64,000 nucleotides of DNA, taken from assembly GCF_020166345.1 (NCBI RefSeq), contig NZ_JAIUJS010000001.1:124001-188000 (forward strand). Direction: 5' to 3'. The position numbers and the translations under genes are program-made. The notes below the pieces were generated by a model. It did no database searches. It saw only the letters and a program-made list of their open reading frames with translations, and was not told the origin of the DNA. The DNA comes from Winogradskyella vincentii. GTDB taxonomy: Bacteria; Bacteroidota; Bacteroidia; Flavobacteriales; Flavobacteriaceae. Positions 28,166-35,885 of the stretch are shown in pieces (position 1 is the stretch's first letter; every line of letters begins with the position of its first letter).

Positions 28166-29048
28166 AATATTTTTTGAGTATCATAATTTTAAAGTTATCT
28201 CTATTCTTACTCTTTACTTGAATCTGTCTAATACCAGCATCATTTTTATAAACAAACTCCTTGTATGTGGATGCTAATAGACTCAGCAAATGGTCTAGCC
28301 AATCATTTGAAACACATAAATAAGAACCTATTGTTCTGCTAATTAAATCGAAACTAATCGCAACTTCATCAGGAAACTCCTCTATCAAACAATAGGCAAG
28401 TATCTCTACAGGAATATCATGATTGCTCTTGTTTATCCTGTAAACATTTTGACCTTTATCATTTAACCTTCCAGTGTCTTCAATTAAATTCAGTGAAACT
28501 AAAGGAACATTAAAATCATCTTCTACCGTTTTATAATTTTTAGCCTGAGACAAATAAGTTCTTAAAAAAACTTTATAGTCAGCTTGAAGTGTTTTTTGAG
28601 CAACTTCCTTTTGACCAGACGACTTTAATCTACTATTTAGAAATCTTGATATTTGGTGTTCTGAAAAGTCTAACACTGCCTTGTCAGAAAAATAATCACA
28701 GAAGATTAACTTATATATTGAAGCATATTGATTATTGCATAAATGGTATTGAAGAAGCCATAATGACGCATCATTTTCAAGGTAAGGGTCAAACTCTTTT
28801 TCAATAAAAAGGAATTTAGATAAATTTGTTAATTCACCTTTTTCGTCAACAAGATTAAATGCCTTGAGCCAGTGCTGTATGGATCTGACCATATTCTTTC
28901 CAACTCCTAATGTAGATATAGCTCCAACTGTTCTCAATACATTAAATCCTTCTTTTTCAGTTAATTGCACACCTTTTAGCAACCACTGTTCCTTACAATG
29001 AAATGTGTCATGCCCTGAAAATCTATAAGATTCTTTGTTCAAAATCAT
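28152..29048 (-). CDS. DUF4007 family protein
   Basis: 298 aa, first gene of the leftward operon. The N-terminal signature RFSGHDTFHCKEQWLLKGV is followed by LGVGKNMVRSIQHWLKA, both typical of DUF4007. Function is unknown; the family occurs with PAPS-reductase-type genes in phosphorothioation-linked and BREX-like loci. The second half includes a helical domain that could bind DNA. A 24-bp perfect palindrome lies 42 bp before its ATG and may control the operon. Confidence 0.88.
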   Translation of the reverse strand: MILNKESYRFSGHDTFHCKEQWLLKGVQLTEKEGFNVLRTVGAISTLGVGKNMVRSIQHWLKAFNLVDEKGELTNLSKFLFIEKEFDPYLENDASLWLLQYHLCNNQYASIYKLIFCDYFSDKAVLDFSEHQISRFLNSRLKSSGQKEVAQKTLQADYKVFLRTYLSQAKNYKTVEDDFNVPLVSLNLIEDTGRLNDKGQNVYRINKSNHDIPVEILAYCLIEEFPDEVAISFDLISRTIGSYLCVSNDWLDHLLSLLASTYKEFVYKNDAGIRQIQVKSKNRDNFKIMILKKYYDKY

Positions 29049-29089
29049 TTATTTTAGATATAGTTTAGAAAAGAATTGCAATTTAATGT

Positions 29090-29113
29090 TTAATGGATGA
29101 ATTCATCCATTAA
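29090..29113. promoter_or_regulatory. Perfect 24-bp palindrome, candidate operator
   Basis: Two 12-bp arms (TTAATGGATGAA and its reverse complement) meet with no spacer. The site lies between the divergent DUF4007 operon (ATG at 29048) and the small excisionase-like ORF (29199). Perfect symmetry and position fit an operator for a dimeric repressor controlling one or both directions. A transcript hairpin is an alternative, but no U-tract adjoins it. Confidence 0.55.
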
Positions 29114-29198
29114 CATCTAACTTTTTTTAAACATTTTATCAAAGTATAAATTTTTGATTTTAAAATTCTCATTTTCAGTGATTTAAATAATGTATTTT

Positions 29199-29345
29199 AT
29201 GGATAACAGTAATAATATAAAAAATTGGGTTTCTTCAAAAGATGCAGTGAAAAAAGCAAAAATTAAAGACTGTGATTTGATGCATTACAGAAAGCAAGGA
29301 ATGCTTGAATTTGAAAAACGAGGAAATGCATTTTTTTTACAATAA
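29199..29345 (+). CDS. Small excisionase-like HTH protein
   Basis: 48 codons, ATG 29199 to TAA 29345. The sequence has a helix-turn-helix/wing pattern like AlpA/Xis (HTH_17) proteins: VSSKDAVKKAKIKDCDL, then MHYRKQGMLEF and KRGNAFFLQ, matching the recognition helix and wing of that fold. It is close to the minimum size for a DNA-binding domain. It is divergent from the DUF4007 operon and ends at a bidirectional terminator. It may be the element's excisionase or a regulator acting on the nearby palindrome. Low-complexity AT-rich coding makes this tentative. Confidence 0.5.
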   Translation: MDNSNNIKNWVSSKDAVKKAKIKDCDLMHYRKQGMLEFEKRGNAFFLQ

Positions 29346-29354
29346 AGAAAGTAT

Positions 29355-29396
29355 TAAAAAAATTAAGCTCAAATCTAAAAAGAATTGAGCTTTTTT
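29355..29396. terminator. Bidirectional intrinsic terminator
   Basis: Arms AAGCTCAA (29365-29372) and TTGAGCTT (29385-29392) with an A-rich run on the left and a T-run on the right. It can end both the small ORF (rightward) and the GIY-YIG gene (leftward). Confidence 0.75.
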
Positions 29397-29404
29397 CAGT
29401 CTAA

Positions 29405-30061
29405 TTAAAGACATACCCATTTAAACCCACCAGCCTGACTTCTTTCTTTTCTGCAAACTTTAGCAATACTACATTTATTAACTCCAGTAGCTTTAGAAGC
29501 CTCAGCAATGGACTCGTATTTATTTATTACTTTATCATCTAGACTCAATTGAATCACTGGCTTCTTTTTTTTATCAGAAACATTTGTGGGAAGAGAAGTA
29601 GAAGAGGAGTAAGACCAGAAGTATCCCCTGCTTGATTTATTAATTCCTAAACATGCCGCACTCATATTCTGTTTAGTTGCATTAACTGCATTAGCTGCAC
29701 TTTGCAAGCAATCATACCTTCCAATTAATTTACCATCTTCAATTGAGTATTGATATACCTTTTTTTTAATCCCACCGCCTGAATCAGAATTATAACCATT
29801 GTCCTTACTGTCATATTTGATAATATACTCTTTCTCTTTCTGTGCTAGTTCATTAGTAGTTGTAGCAGTGTCAATCTGCACCCAATTAAATGCATCGGAG
29901 CCATGAGTTGCAATTGCTTTAGCAAAAGGTTGGCTTTCTCCTCTATTTGTACGTTCCGTATGGTCTATTTTACGTTTCTCAATACTTTTTGTGGTTGCAC
30001 CAATATAAGTCTTACCACTTTCTTTATGAGTTACTTTATAAATAATTCCTTTATTTTTCAT
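29405..30061 (-). CDS. GIY-YIG homing endonuclease with two NUMOD1 repeats
   Basis: 218 aa. The N-terminal GIY-YIG nuclease (about 1-95) shows GIIYKVTH and KTYIGATT, with the catalytic Arg/Glu region KRKIDHTER and a later KEYIIKYDSKDNGYN. Two NUMOD1-type DNA-binding repeats follow (about 105-155 and 165-218), each with SAANAVNAT / SIAEASKATGVNKCSIA helix pattern. Such enzymes cut a specific DNA site to drive their own spread. It begins directly after the HTH gene's stop, is not inside an intron that I can see, and appears complete. Confidence 0.85.
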   Translation of the reverse strand: MKNKGIIYKVTHKESGKTYIGATTKSIEKRKIDHTERTNRGESQPFAKAIATHGSDAFNWVQIDTATTTNELAQKEKEYIIKYDSKDNGYNSDSGGGIKKKVYQYSIEDGKLIGRYDCLQSAANAVNATKQNMSAACLGINKSSRGYFWSYSSSTSLPTNVSDKKKKPVIQLSLDDKVINKYESIAEASKATGVNKCSIAKVCRKERSQAGGFKWVCL

Positions 30062-30062
30062 C

Positions 30063-30920
30063 TTAACTCAGATTATTGTAATTAGCAATTATTTCTTTTA
30101 CGCCCACAAATAGATTTCCAAATCTTGCATTTTTCTGCCTATCATTTATTTTAATAGCATTACTTATTATTCTCGAAGAGAACTTGCACACTTCAATTTC
30201 AGAATATACTATTGCTTCAAGTAATGCTTTGTCTTCCTCAGACATTTTAAAATTTCTAAAAGACGGAACTAAATCACACAAGAATTTAAATAGTGTGTTA
30301 ATTGAATTTTTATTATGTCCATCAGAACACGATCTTATATCCTCTATTAACTTTTCAAGCTTGTCTTCTAGATTAGTGTCATTTGCCGAGCTTGCTCGGT
30401 TAGTAAAAGACTTATTAGTAGATTTATTATTAGTATTTAGGTTATTAGTTGCATACTGATTTGATAGTTCCTGAATCCCTTTATTTGATATTCCTGTAAC
30501 ATCATTAATACTATTCCCTGTTATACTTCTAGAAGAGTACAGCTTACCTGCTCTTACTGAATTTTGCCAATCTTTAAATGACTTTTCATGTTTTGCAATA
30601 AACCTATCGATTGCATCAAAATTGACTGAATAAAGATTTGGTCTGTTTAATCCTTGTTGTATTGATTTTACCAATTCATGTTTCTTCAAAATTTTGATAT
30701 GTTTTGAAATTATATTTTTATTGTAGCCAGTTTCAGATTTTAAATCATTAAGGCTTGCAAAAAAACAAGGCAGTTCATCTCTAAGCTGAAGCTTCTTTTC
30801 ATTTTCCCAATGTTTGTATTTGTAAATTAATGTTGCAAGAACATCTGCTGCCTTTACTCCTAGCTCGTGTCTTATCACTTTATTAGAAGCAATAAATGAA
30901 TAGTTTGATTTTTTATTCAT
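30063..30920 (-). CDS. Winged-HTH protein, replication initiator or regulator
   Basis: 285 aa from the ATG at 30920 (MNKKSNYSFIASNKVIRHELG); the GTG-initiated extension to 30947 is less likely. An N-terminal winged HTH (about 15-100) contains ASLNDLKSETGYNKNIISKHIKILKKHELV, written here in parts: SLNDLKSETGYNKN and SKHIKILKKHELV. The middle is a low-complexity Asn/Ser linker and the C-terminal 100 aa are helical. This layout fits replication-initiator-like or MarR-like proteins of Bacteroidota elements. A 22-bp palindrome 75 bp upstream could be its operator. Confidence 0.55.
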   Translation of the reverse strand: MNKKSNYSFIASNKVIRHELGVKAADVLATLIYKYKHWENEKKLQLRDELPCFFASLNDLKSETGYNKNIISKHIKILKKHELVKSIQQGLNRPNLYSVNFDAIDRFIAKHEKSFKDWQNSVRAGKLYSSRSITGNSINDVTGISNKGIQELSNQYATNNLNTNNKSTNKSFTNRASSANDTNLEDKLEKLIEDIRSCSDGHNKNSINTLFKFLCDLVPSFRNFKMSEEDKALLEAIVYSEIEVCKFSSRIISNAIKINDRQKNARFGNLFVGVKEIIANYNNLS

Positions 30921-30994
30921 GTTTAAAAATTTAATTTCGACCACCACTTTGATAGTTTTTATGGCAACAAGAACAAAAAACCTATTATGAAACT

Positions 30995-31016
30995 TGGATA
31001 CAATTATTTGTATCCA
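30995..31016. promoter_or_regulatory. Palindrome upstream of the HTH gene
   Basis: TGGATACAA, spacer TTAT, and TTGTATCCA form 9-bp perfect arms (22 bp in all) between the HTH gene and the terminator of the gene upstream. It may be an autoregulatory operator or a replication-type site. Confidence 0.45.
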
Positions 31017-31030
31017 GAAATGTCAGAAAT

Positions 31031-31055
31031 AAAAAAAGAGGCTTGAAGCCTCTTT
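31031..31055 (-). terminator. Intrinsic terminator
   Basis: AAAGAGGC (31035-31042) pairs with GCCTCTTT (31048-31055); the leftward transcript then runs into a U-tract (31037-31031). It ends the gene at 31077. Confidence 0.75.
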
Positions 31056-31076
31056 ATTGTAATTGAAATTTAGTTT

Positions 31077-31877
31077 CTATTTTTCTGAGCTGAAGAAGCT
31101 CTTGTCGAAGGTTTCGCTTAATTTCTTAATAGCTTTTTCAGGTGAAGTATATCCTTTAGTAAGTTTATGTGCTTGTCTAATTACCGCTTTCATATCCACA
31201 TAGTCTCCATTCTCATAATACCTGGTATTAGTCTCTAATAATCTATACACATCATTTATGTGGAGGCCAGAAATTACACCTTTATCATACATCATCTTAA
31301 AAAACCATATAAGTTGATTTTTATTTAATTTGAAATTTAACTTCTTGCTGACTTGATAATTTTCCGATTTAAAATTTGAAATGAAATCGTATAATTTATT
31401 ATAAAATTCTTTTATGAGATTTTTAATGCCTTCCTCAATATCACAGACATTGTCTAGTTCTAAAATTAAGTCATTCAGCTTCTTTAATTTAACGTTTTTA
31501 TATCCTTCTAAACCTTCAGATGTATAAATGCCTTTTTTATCTAACTCATCAATAAATTTATTGCAAAGATTATTAAACGAAATCTCTAGTGCTCTTTTAA
31601 ATTCTTCAGAAAAATCTATCTCCTTTAAATCATACTCAAAATCTATTTCTTCTTCCTCAAAGCCAAATCTGTCTAGGCTTATTCTCATTGATTTGCCAAC
31701 TACTACTTCAGATTGAATTTTAGTTTTATTAAAATCTAAAACAGGATTTTCGCCATTTTTTAATAAATCCTTATGCGTTATATCATTTGAAAGAAAATCC
31801 TTTTTTAGAATTTCTAGTTCTTTTTGAGTTTTAGGAATCCCACGGTTAAATTCTATCAATAATGGTCTATTTTCCAT
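31077..31877 (-). CDS. Element protein of unknown function, RteC-like tail
   Basis: 266 aa, not recognised with certainty. The N-terminus is acidic and coiled (EEEEIDFEYDLKEIDF); the C-terminal third (about 180-260: LNKNQLIWFFKMMYDKGVI, then INDVYRLLETNTRYYENG) resembles the end of RteC proteins, regulators of conjugative transposons in Bacteroidota. No tetracycline or transfer genes are present. It may be an element regulator. It stands alone before its own terminator. Confidence 0.45.
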   Translation of the reverse strand: MENRPLLIEFNRGIPKTQKELEILKKDFLSNDITHKDLLKNGENPVLDFNKTKIQSEVVVGKSMRISLDRFGFEEEEIDFEYDLKEIDFSEEFKRALEISFNNLCNKFIDELDKKGIYTSEGLEGYKNVKLKKLNDLILELDNVCDIEEGIKNLIKEFYNKLYDFISNFKSENYQVSKKLNFKLNKNQLIWFFKMMYDKGVISGLHINDVYRLLETNTRYYENGDYVDMKAVIRQAHKLTKGYTSPEKAIKKLSETFDKSFFSSEK

Positions 31878-31995
31878 TAAATTTAAGTTTGTTTATGTAA
31901 TGCATTTATTTTTAAAACTAGCAATATAATTATAACGATTTAGCTATTTATAATAATGTATAAAAAGTTTAACCCGCTAATATTTGGTCAAAAAA

Positions 31996-32062
31996 GTGGG
32001 TTCTTGGATAAGAGAAGGAACAAGCTTACATTCAAATGTCCGCTTGCTCCTACTTAACCCAC
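31996..32062. other. Nested imperfect hairpin, possible structured RNA or DNA origin
   Basis: Outer arms GTGGGTT (31996-32002) and AACCCAC (32056-32062) enclose inner 16-nt arms (32017-32032 and 32035-32050) that match at 13 of 16 positions with a two-base centre. The unit lies in a 280-bp gene-free stretch between two leftward genes. An oriT/ori hairpin, a small RNA or an attenuator are possible; the sequence does not decide. Confidence 0.45.
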
Positions 32063-32159
32063 ATGTGAATACATTTTCAGAGGTTTTATTGATAAAGGAG
32101 AAACCGTCTCAAAAGTTTGATTATACAAAATACAACATAACTCCTATTAATTCTCGTAC

Positions 32160-32414
32160 CTATTCATCCAACAAAATCTCGAAATGATAATGGAAATATG
32201 CTCTTCCATTAATCACAAAAACAGTCTTTAACTCCATCGTTACTTTAATTGCTTCAACCATAACTAGCTCCCCTTTTTTTAAAGTACCAACAGACTTCAA
32301 AACCACTACTTTAAAGGGGCAAAAAAGTTGTTTAAGCACATTGTTCCAGGTAACTACATAAAGCCACTTAGAACTGCTATATTTAAGTTGCTCTGCTAAA
32401 TCTTGTTTATTCAT
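32160..32414 (-). CDS. Small hypothetical element protein
   Basis: 84 aa, starting directly after the DUF3871 gene's stop (start at 32414). No known motif; a beta-rich pattern (VVVLKSVGTLKKGELVMVEAIKV, here VVVLKSVGTLKKG then ELVMVEAIKV) with an aromatic C-terminus. The tight spacing supports it as real and cotranscribed with DUF3871 and the Sak4-like gene. Confidence 0.6.
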   Translation of the reverse strand: MNKQDLAEQLKYSSSKWLYVVTWNNVLKQLFCPFKVVVLKSVGTLKKGELVMVEAIKVTMELKTVFVINGRAYFHYHFEILLDE

Positions 32415-33392
32415 TTAATTTAAGAACCAGTTTTGAGTTTGGTTTTGCATGGAATTGGCCAATCCAGATACAAATTCGAAGGCATTTGCATTACGTTCAA
32501 GATTGGAATCTATATATGAAGACTTATTAGCCTCGGTCATGAGATTGTAAAAATTCCAAAGATTAATATCTCTACTTTCGCTTCTAGAAAAATTGTCATC
32601 TTGGTAATAGTTCTTGACCACTGTACCAATCTGATTGTCATTCATGCCAAGAGCGAACTTTCCATCTCTTTCTAACTTATTGAGGTGCTGATACATTCGC
32701 ATTTTACCAATGGTATGTGCAAATTGTAATTCGTCTAACTTGAACTTACTCATACGCTCCATATTACCTAGAAATCTATCTTTATCAAAAGATTGAATCA
32801 ATTCAGCAATTTTATCCTTTAATTCTTCCACACTACTCACTCTTATATCTGCATTGAGTCCATCGGTACTAATACAAAGGTTCGTGCACACTAAATTTTT
32901 AAAGCCTATAAACACTTTGAACTTTTCAAGATTTCGTTTGCTATACAAATTCTCTTGATTCAAGGCTCTAACCCCTCCTATTGTTAGTGATAAGGAATTA
33001 TTGTTTACATTTTCCTTTAAACTTGGCACTTCAATCATAAAGGCTGCTCGTTGATAATAAATGGTCTTTTCTTCTGGTTTCAGTTGTTTGACTGGTTTCC
33101 CAATAGCACTTGGCACTCTCCCTTTAATGATATGAGAAACCCTTATGTTTGGCTCATAAACTCTTTCACCTTGAAAATTTGATTGCACTACTTCTTTGGT
33201 AGCCTCAATAAATTGAGCATGAGAGATAGTGGATTCATTATCTGCATACACAGGAATTATACACTCCCTTTTTAAATGGGATAATGACACCATTTCAGTA
33301 TTAGCTTCTATAAAATTTCCTTGTGATATGGTAACATCATCTTTTGATATGACCTGATTATCAATTGTGTTATTTATTTGTATCAATTCCAT
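32415..33392 (-). CDS. DUF3871 family protein
   Basis: 325 aa. The middle region (SHIIKGRVPSAIGKP, YYQRAAFMIEVPS, SLTIGGVRALNQENLY, CTNLCISTDGL) matches my memory of DUF3871, found on plasmids and islands of Bacteroidota. Function is unknown; a possible relation to phage-type DUF932 proteins is suggested by the order GGVRALNxEN...NLV CTN. It overlaps the recombinase gene by 23 bp, so the two are coupled. Confidence 0.72.
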   Translation of the reverse strand: MELIQINNTIDNQVISKDDVTISQGNFIEANTEMVSLSHLKRECIIPVYADNESTISHAQFIEATKEVVQSNFQGERVYEPNIRVSHIIKGRVPSAIGKPVKQLKPEEKTIYYQRAAFMIEVPSLKENVNNNSLSLTIGGVRALNQENLYSKRNLEKFKVFIGFKNLVCTNLCISTDGLNADIRVSSVEELKDKIAELIQSFDKDRFLGNMERMSKFKLDELQFAHTIGKMRMYQHLNKLERDGKFALGMNDNQIGTVVKNYYQDDNFSRSESRDINLWNFYNLMTEANKSSYIDSNLERNANAFEFVSGLANSMQNQTQNWFLN

Positions 33393-34263
33393 TTTCTTGA
33401 CTTTTAGATTGTTGAATTATTTGATTATTTGGTATGATTTGGGACTGTATGCTTTCTAACTGTTCTTTCTTTTGAATGATTATTGGTTTTATAGCATCTT
33501 GAAATTCTGGATATTTAGAATAGATATGTCTTAGTCCTTCTACTGATTCGCAAGCGTCAATTTCTAATTCAATTTTTCCATCTACTTCTTCCACACCTTT
33601 AACACACCATTCATTTATCTTGCTACCAGTACTTGCATTGATTATAAACTCAGGCTTATCTATAAAGAGGCCCGTTCTATCTTTAGTAGCCTTTGCATTA
33701 TGAGCACTATCTATATCAAATACTATTGTGAATTCATAGTCTAAATCATTTCTCTGTATAGCTTTCAGTCCTACTTTTTCAGGAACCATTTTGCCATTTT
33801 TATTGTTAAGCACATAATCTTGTTTTACACGCATTGTAGAAATAATGTGTGTATTGGAACGCAAAATTTTATTAACAAATACATTTTGTCGTGGCGTAAT
33901 TTTGCTCCAATTAGCAAAACTATTACCAGGCATTTTACTATGTACATCTAATAAATAATCCCAACAATGAGATATACTATCAATAATAATTACTTCCATC
34001 CCTTCCTGTTCGCATAGCTCTATTGCTTCGACATATCTTTCAGGGGAATATGGAGGGTTCATAGACACAACATTATAGCCTCCAAGATGAGCGTATAAGT
34101 CGGCACTTTTATTTTCTGTATCTATTATAGCTATTTCGTTAAACTTTTCTCCTGATAATCCTTTTGCTAGAAGTAAACTTGAATAGGTTTTTCCGCTCCC
34201 AGCACTTCCTTGTAAGGCTAATTTTATTTTTGCTTTTTTCCTTTCTGATTTTCGTATTTGCAT
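33370..34263 (-). CDS. Sak4-like RecA-family recombinase/ATPase
   Basis: 297 aa from the ATG at 34263 (MQIRKSERKKAKIKLAL); the open frame extends 15 codons upstream but that part crosses the terminator of the previous gene. Walker A GSAGSGKTYS, Walker B VIIIDSISHCW and a RecA-like core without the usual C-terminal domain match Sak4/AAA_24 single-strand annealing proteins of phages and islands. Its neighbours (a possible ssDNA-binding protein upstream and DUF3871 downstream) form a recombination/replication module of the element. Confidence 0.8.
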   Translation of the reverse strand: MQIRKSERKKAKIKLALQGSAGSGKTYSSLLLAKGLSGEKFNEIAIIDTENKSADLYAHLGGYNVVSMNPPYSPERYVEAIELCEQEGMEVIIIDSISHCWDYLLDVHSKMPGNSFANWSKITPRQNVFVNKILRSNTHIISTMRVKQDYVLNNKNGKMVPEKVGLKAIQRNDLDYEFTIVFDIDSAHNAKATKDRTGLFIDKPEFIINASTGSKINEWCVKGVEEVDGKIELEIDACESVEGLRHIYSKYPEFQDAIKPIIIQKKEQLESIQSQIIPNNQIIQQSKSQENGIDTNK

Positions 34264-34289
34264 TGTATTTGTTTTAAAATGTTTATAAA

Positions 34290-34324
34290 TAAAAAAGGAC
34301 CTATACATTGATTGTATAAGTCCT
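34290..34324 (-). terminator. Intrinsic terminator between small gene and Sak4-like gene
   Basis: AGGACTTATACA pairs with TGTATAGGTCCT (one G-U) around a 5-nt loop on the leftward strand, then a U-tract. It lies just after the stop of the 122-aa gene and before the start of the Sak4-like gene, so read-through or a separate start is needed for the latter. Confidence 0.75.
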
Positions 34325-34348
34325 TACTCGAACAAGATAATACTGTGA

Positions 34349-34717
34349 TTACATCACTAAATCATCTTTAATTAATTGTTCTTGCATTTGAAATAAGCCA
34401 GCAAAATCTTCTGCACTAGCTCTGTCTGCATTAGTTAAATGTGACATGTTGATTTGAGGATCTCCCTCTTCTGTAAAACTAAGATTACATAAATATTGCC
34501 TGCCTTGTTCAATACCATGATTATAGTTTGATGCATAACAAATGGCTGAACGCTCCACTTCTTCGCCAGACGGTAAATTAAATTTTAGCGTTACAATTTT
34601 GTACTCTTTGCCATTAGAATTTTCCAATGTCTTTTCTCCAATTTTAAGAAGTTCTGCATTAAAAAGAAACTGCTTTTCTCCTGTTTCTTCATTAATAATT
34701 TCCTTGAAATTTGTCAT
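34349..34717 (-). CDS. Small protein of the recombinase module, possible ssDNA-binding
   Basis: 122 aa, unrecognised. The order of strands (KQFLFNAELLKIGEKT, YKIVTLKFNLPSG, EVERSAICYASNY, YLCNLSFTEEG) fits a small OB-fold, and the position upstream of a Sak4-like recombinase suggests an SSB-like role. The C-terminus ends in LIKDDLVM, lacking the classical acidic DDIPF tail. The function is inferred. Confidence 0.5.
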   Translation of the reverse strand: MTNFKEIINEETGEKQFLFNAELLKIGEKTLENSNGKEYKIVTLKFNLPSGEEVERSAICYASNYNHGIEQGRQYLCNLSFTEEGDPQINMSHLTNADRASAEDFAGLFQMQEQLIKDDLVM

Positions 34718-34991
34718 AATTTTGAATTTTAATTATGAGATAAAGGCTATCCCTATCTCCCAAAATATAAAAAGGGTAAGGGGTGAAGTTGGATTTAAGT
34801 TGCTTGCAACTTTCTTTAAAAAAAATTAAAAATTAAGCTTGATAAATTATACAGGTATCATAAACAAATCCTTTAAAGTCATAAAAGATTTAATACCTTA
34901 GACGTTACAATAGGAGTATAAGTAATACATATATCCAATTGTTAAGAACAATAGAGTTGGTTTATTTATAAAGATTGTTAAGGACATTATA

Positions 34992-35759
34992 ATGGGATTT
35001 TTTGCGTCAATTGGAGCTTTAGCTATTATCGGTTTTTTAATTTATGTTATGCTAATGTACCAAAGCAAAAAAGAAGAGGGACAAATAAAACAAAGGGATA
35101 TACTTCAAAATAGTGATGCTGCTACCAATATGATTAATCAATACAATAAATCCAAACAAGATGGCAATCAAATAATGACTGAATTGGAGTTAGAAAAAAA
35201 ATTAAAAAAACTATCTAAAAAACCAGAAGAAGTAGAAAGTTACAACAATAAAGTAAAAAGAGACTATGAAAGAAAAAAAGAGTATGATCAAAGTTTAATT
35301 GATGATCGGGTATATGGATATAAATATGATACTGATATTTTTGAAATATTTGATACAAATAGAGAGTTAAGTACTCCTGAATTACTTTCAAAAGTTAAAG
35401 CATATTATAAAATAAATATAGAGGATGCTCAAAATTTAATTGACAATTGGTCAAAACATTCTTTAATTTCTGACTGCATTTGGGGTGGTAAGTACAAATA
35501 TTCATCCTTTTTAAAAGATGAAGAAAAGAAGTTTTTTTCTGAACTTTCTAAACCTGAAAAATGGGCATATACCAAATCTGAAATCCTTTGGGAAGTTGGA
35601 AGAACATTAACGAATGAAGACAGAAAAATAGGCTCGAATGACTTAACACGTAACGAATGGCTAATTAAAAATAGCAAGATACTTAAAGAAAAAAGTGATG
35701 TAGAGAATGAATTTAATAATAGTATGGAAGGTTATTTCGATGACATTTTTGATGACTAG
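34992..35759 (+). CDS. Membrane-anchored hypothetical protein
   Basis: 255 aa. One N-terminal membrane helix (about 4-24), a Lys/Glu/Gln-rich coiled coil (about 25-95), then an unrecognised C-terminal domain with aromatic-rich helices (about 95-215) and acidic end (DDIFDD). It is the only rightward gene in the core part of the island. No homology is recognised; an accessory or defence role is possible but unsupported. Confidence 0.65.
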   Translation: MGFFASIGALAIIGFLIYVMLMYQSKKEEGQIKQRDILQNSDAATNMINQYNKSKQDGNQIMTELELEKKLKKLSKKPEEVESYNNKVKRDYERKKEYDQSLIDDRVYGYKYDTDIFEIFDTNRELSTPELLSKVKAYYKINIEDAQNLIDNWSKHSLISDCIWGGKYKYSSFLKDEEKKFFSELSKPEKWAYTKSEILWEVGRTLTNEDRKIGSNDLTRNEWLIKNSKILKEKSDVENEFNNSMEGYFDDIFDD

Positions 35760-35860
35760 TTTATTGGACACTACCTTTTTAAAAATCACACTTAAAATAC
35801 AACTCAAGATGTGTATAATTAATTGCTAGATTTCTCCTATTTAAAAAAACTCTAAAACTC

Positions 35861-35885
35861 AAAAAGGGAAGTTATTCATCTTCCC
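35861..35885. terminator. Terminator overlapping the integrase stop
   Basis: GGGAAG (35866-35871) pairs with CTTCCC (35880-35885); the leftward transcript then meets five U. The hairpin overlaps the integrase stop (TGA, 35876-35878). It can also stop rightward transcripts weakly. Confidence 0.65.

Noticed and set aside
13963..29048. A BREX, DISARM or CRISPR system
   Set aside because: There is no PglZ, BrxL, PglX-type methylase, DrmA/B or cas gene, and no repeat array. The BrxC-like and BrxP-like resemblance is kept only as a comparison.
29093..29113. Six-codon leader peptide inside the palindrome
   Set aside because: The reading frame is forced by the palindrome on both strands and has no ribosome binding evidence.
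31984..32187. 67-codon ORF on the plus strand
   Set aside because: It lies over the hairpin region, has no recognisable domain and no start signal; the hairpin explains the sequence better.
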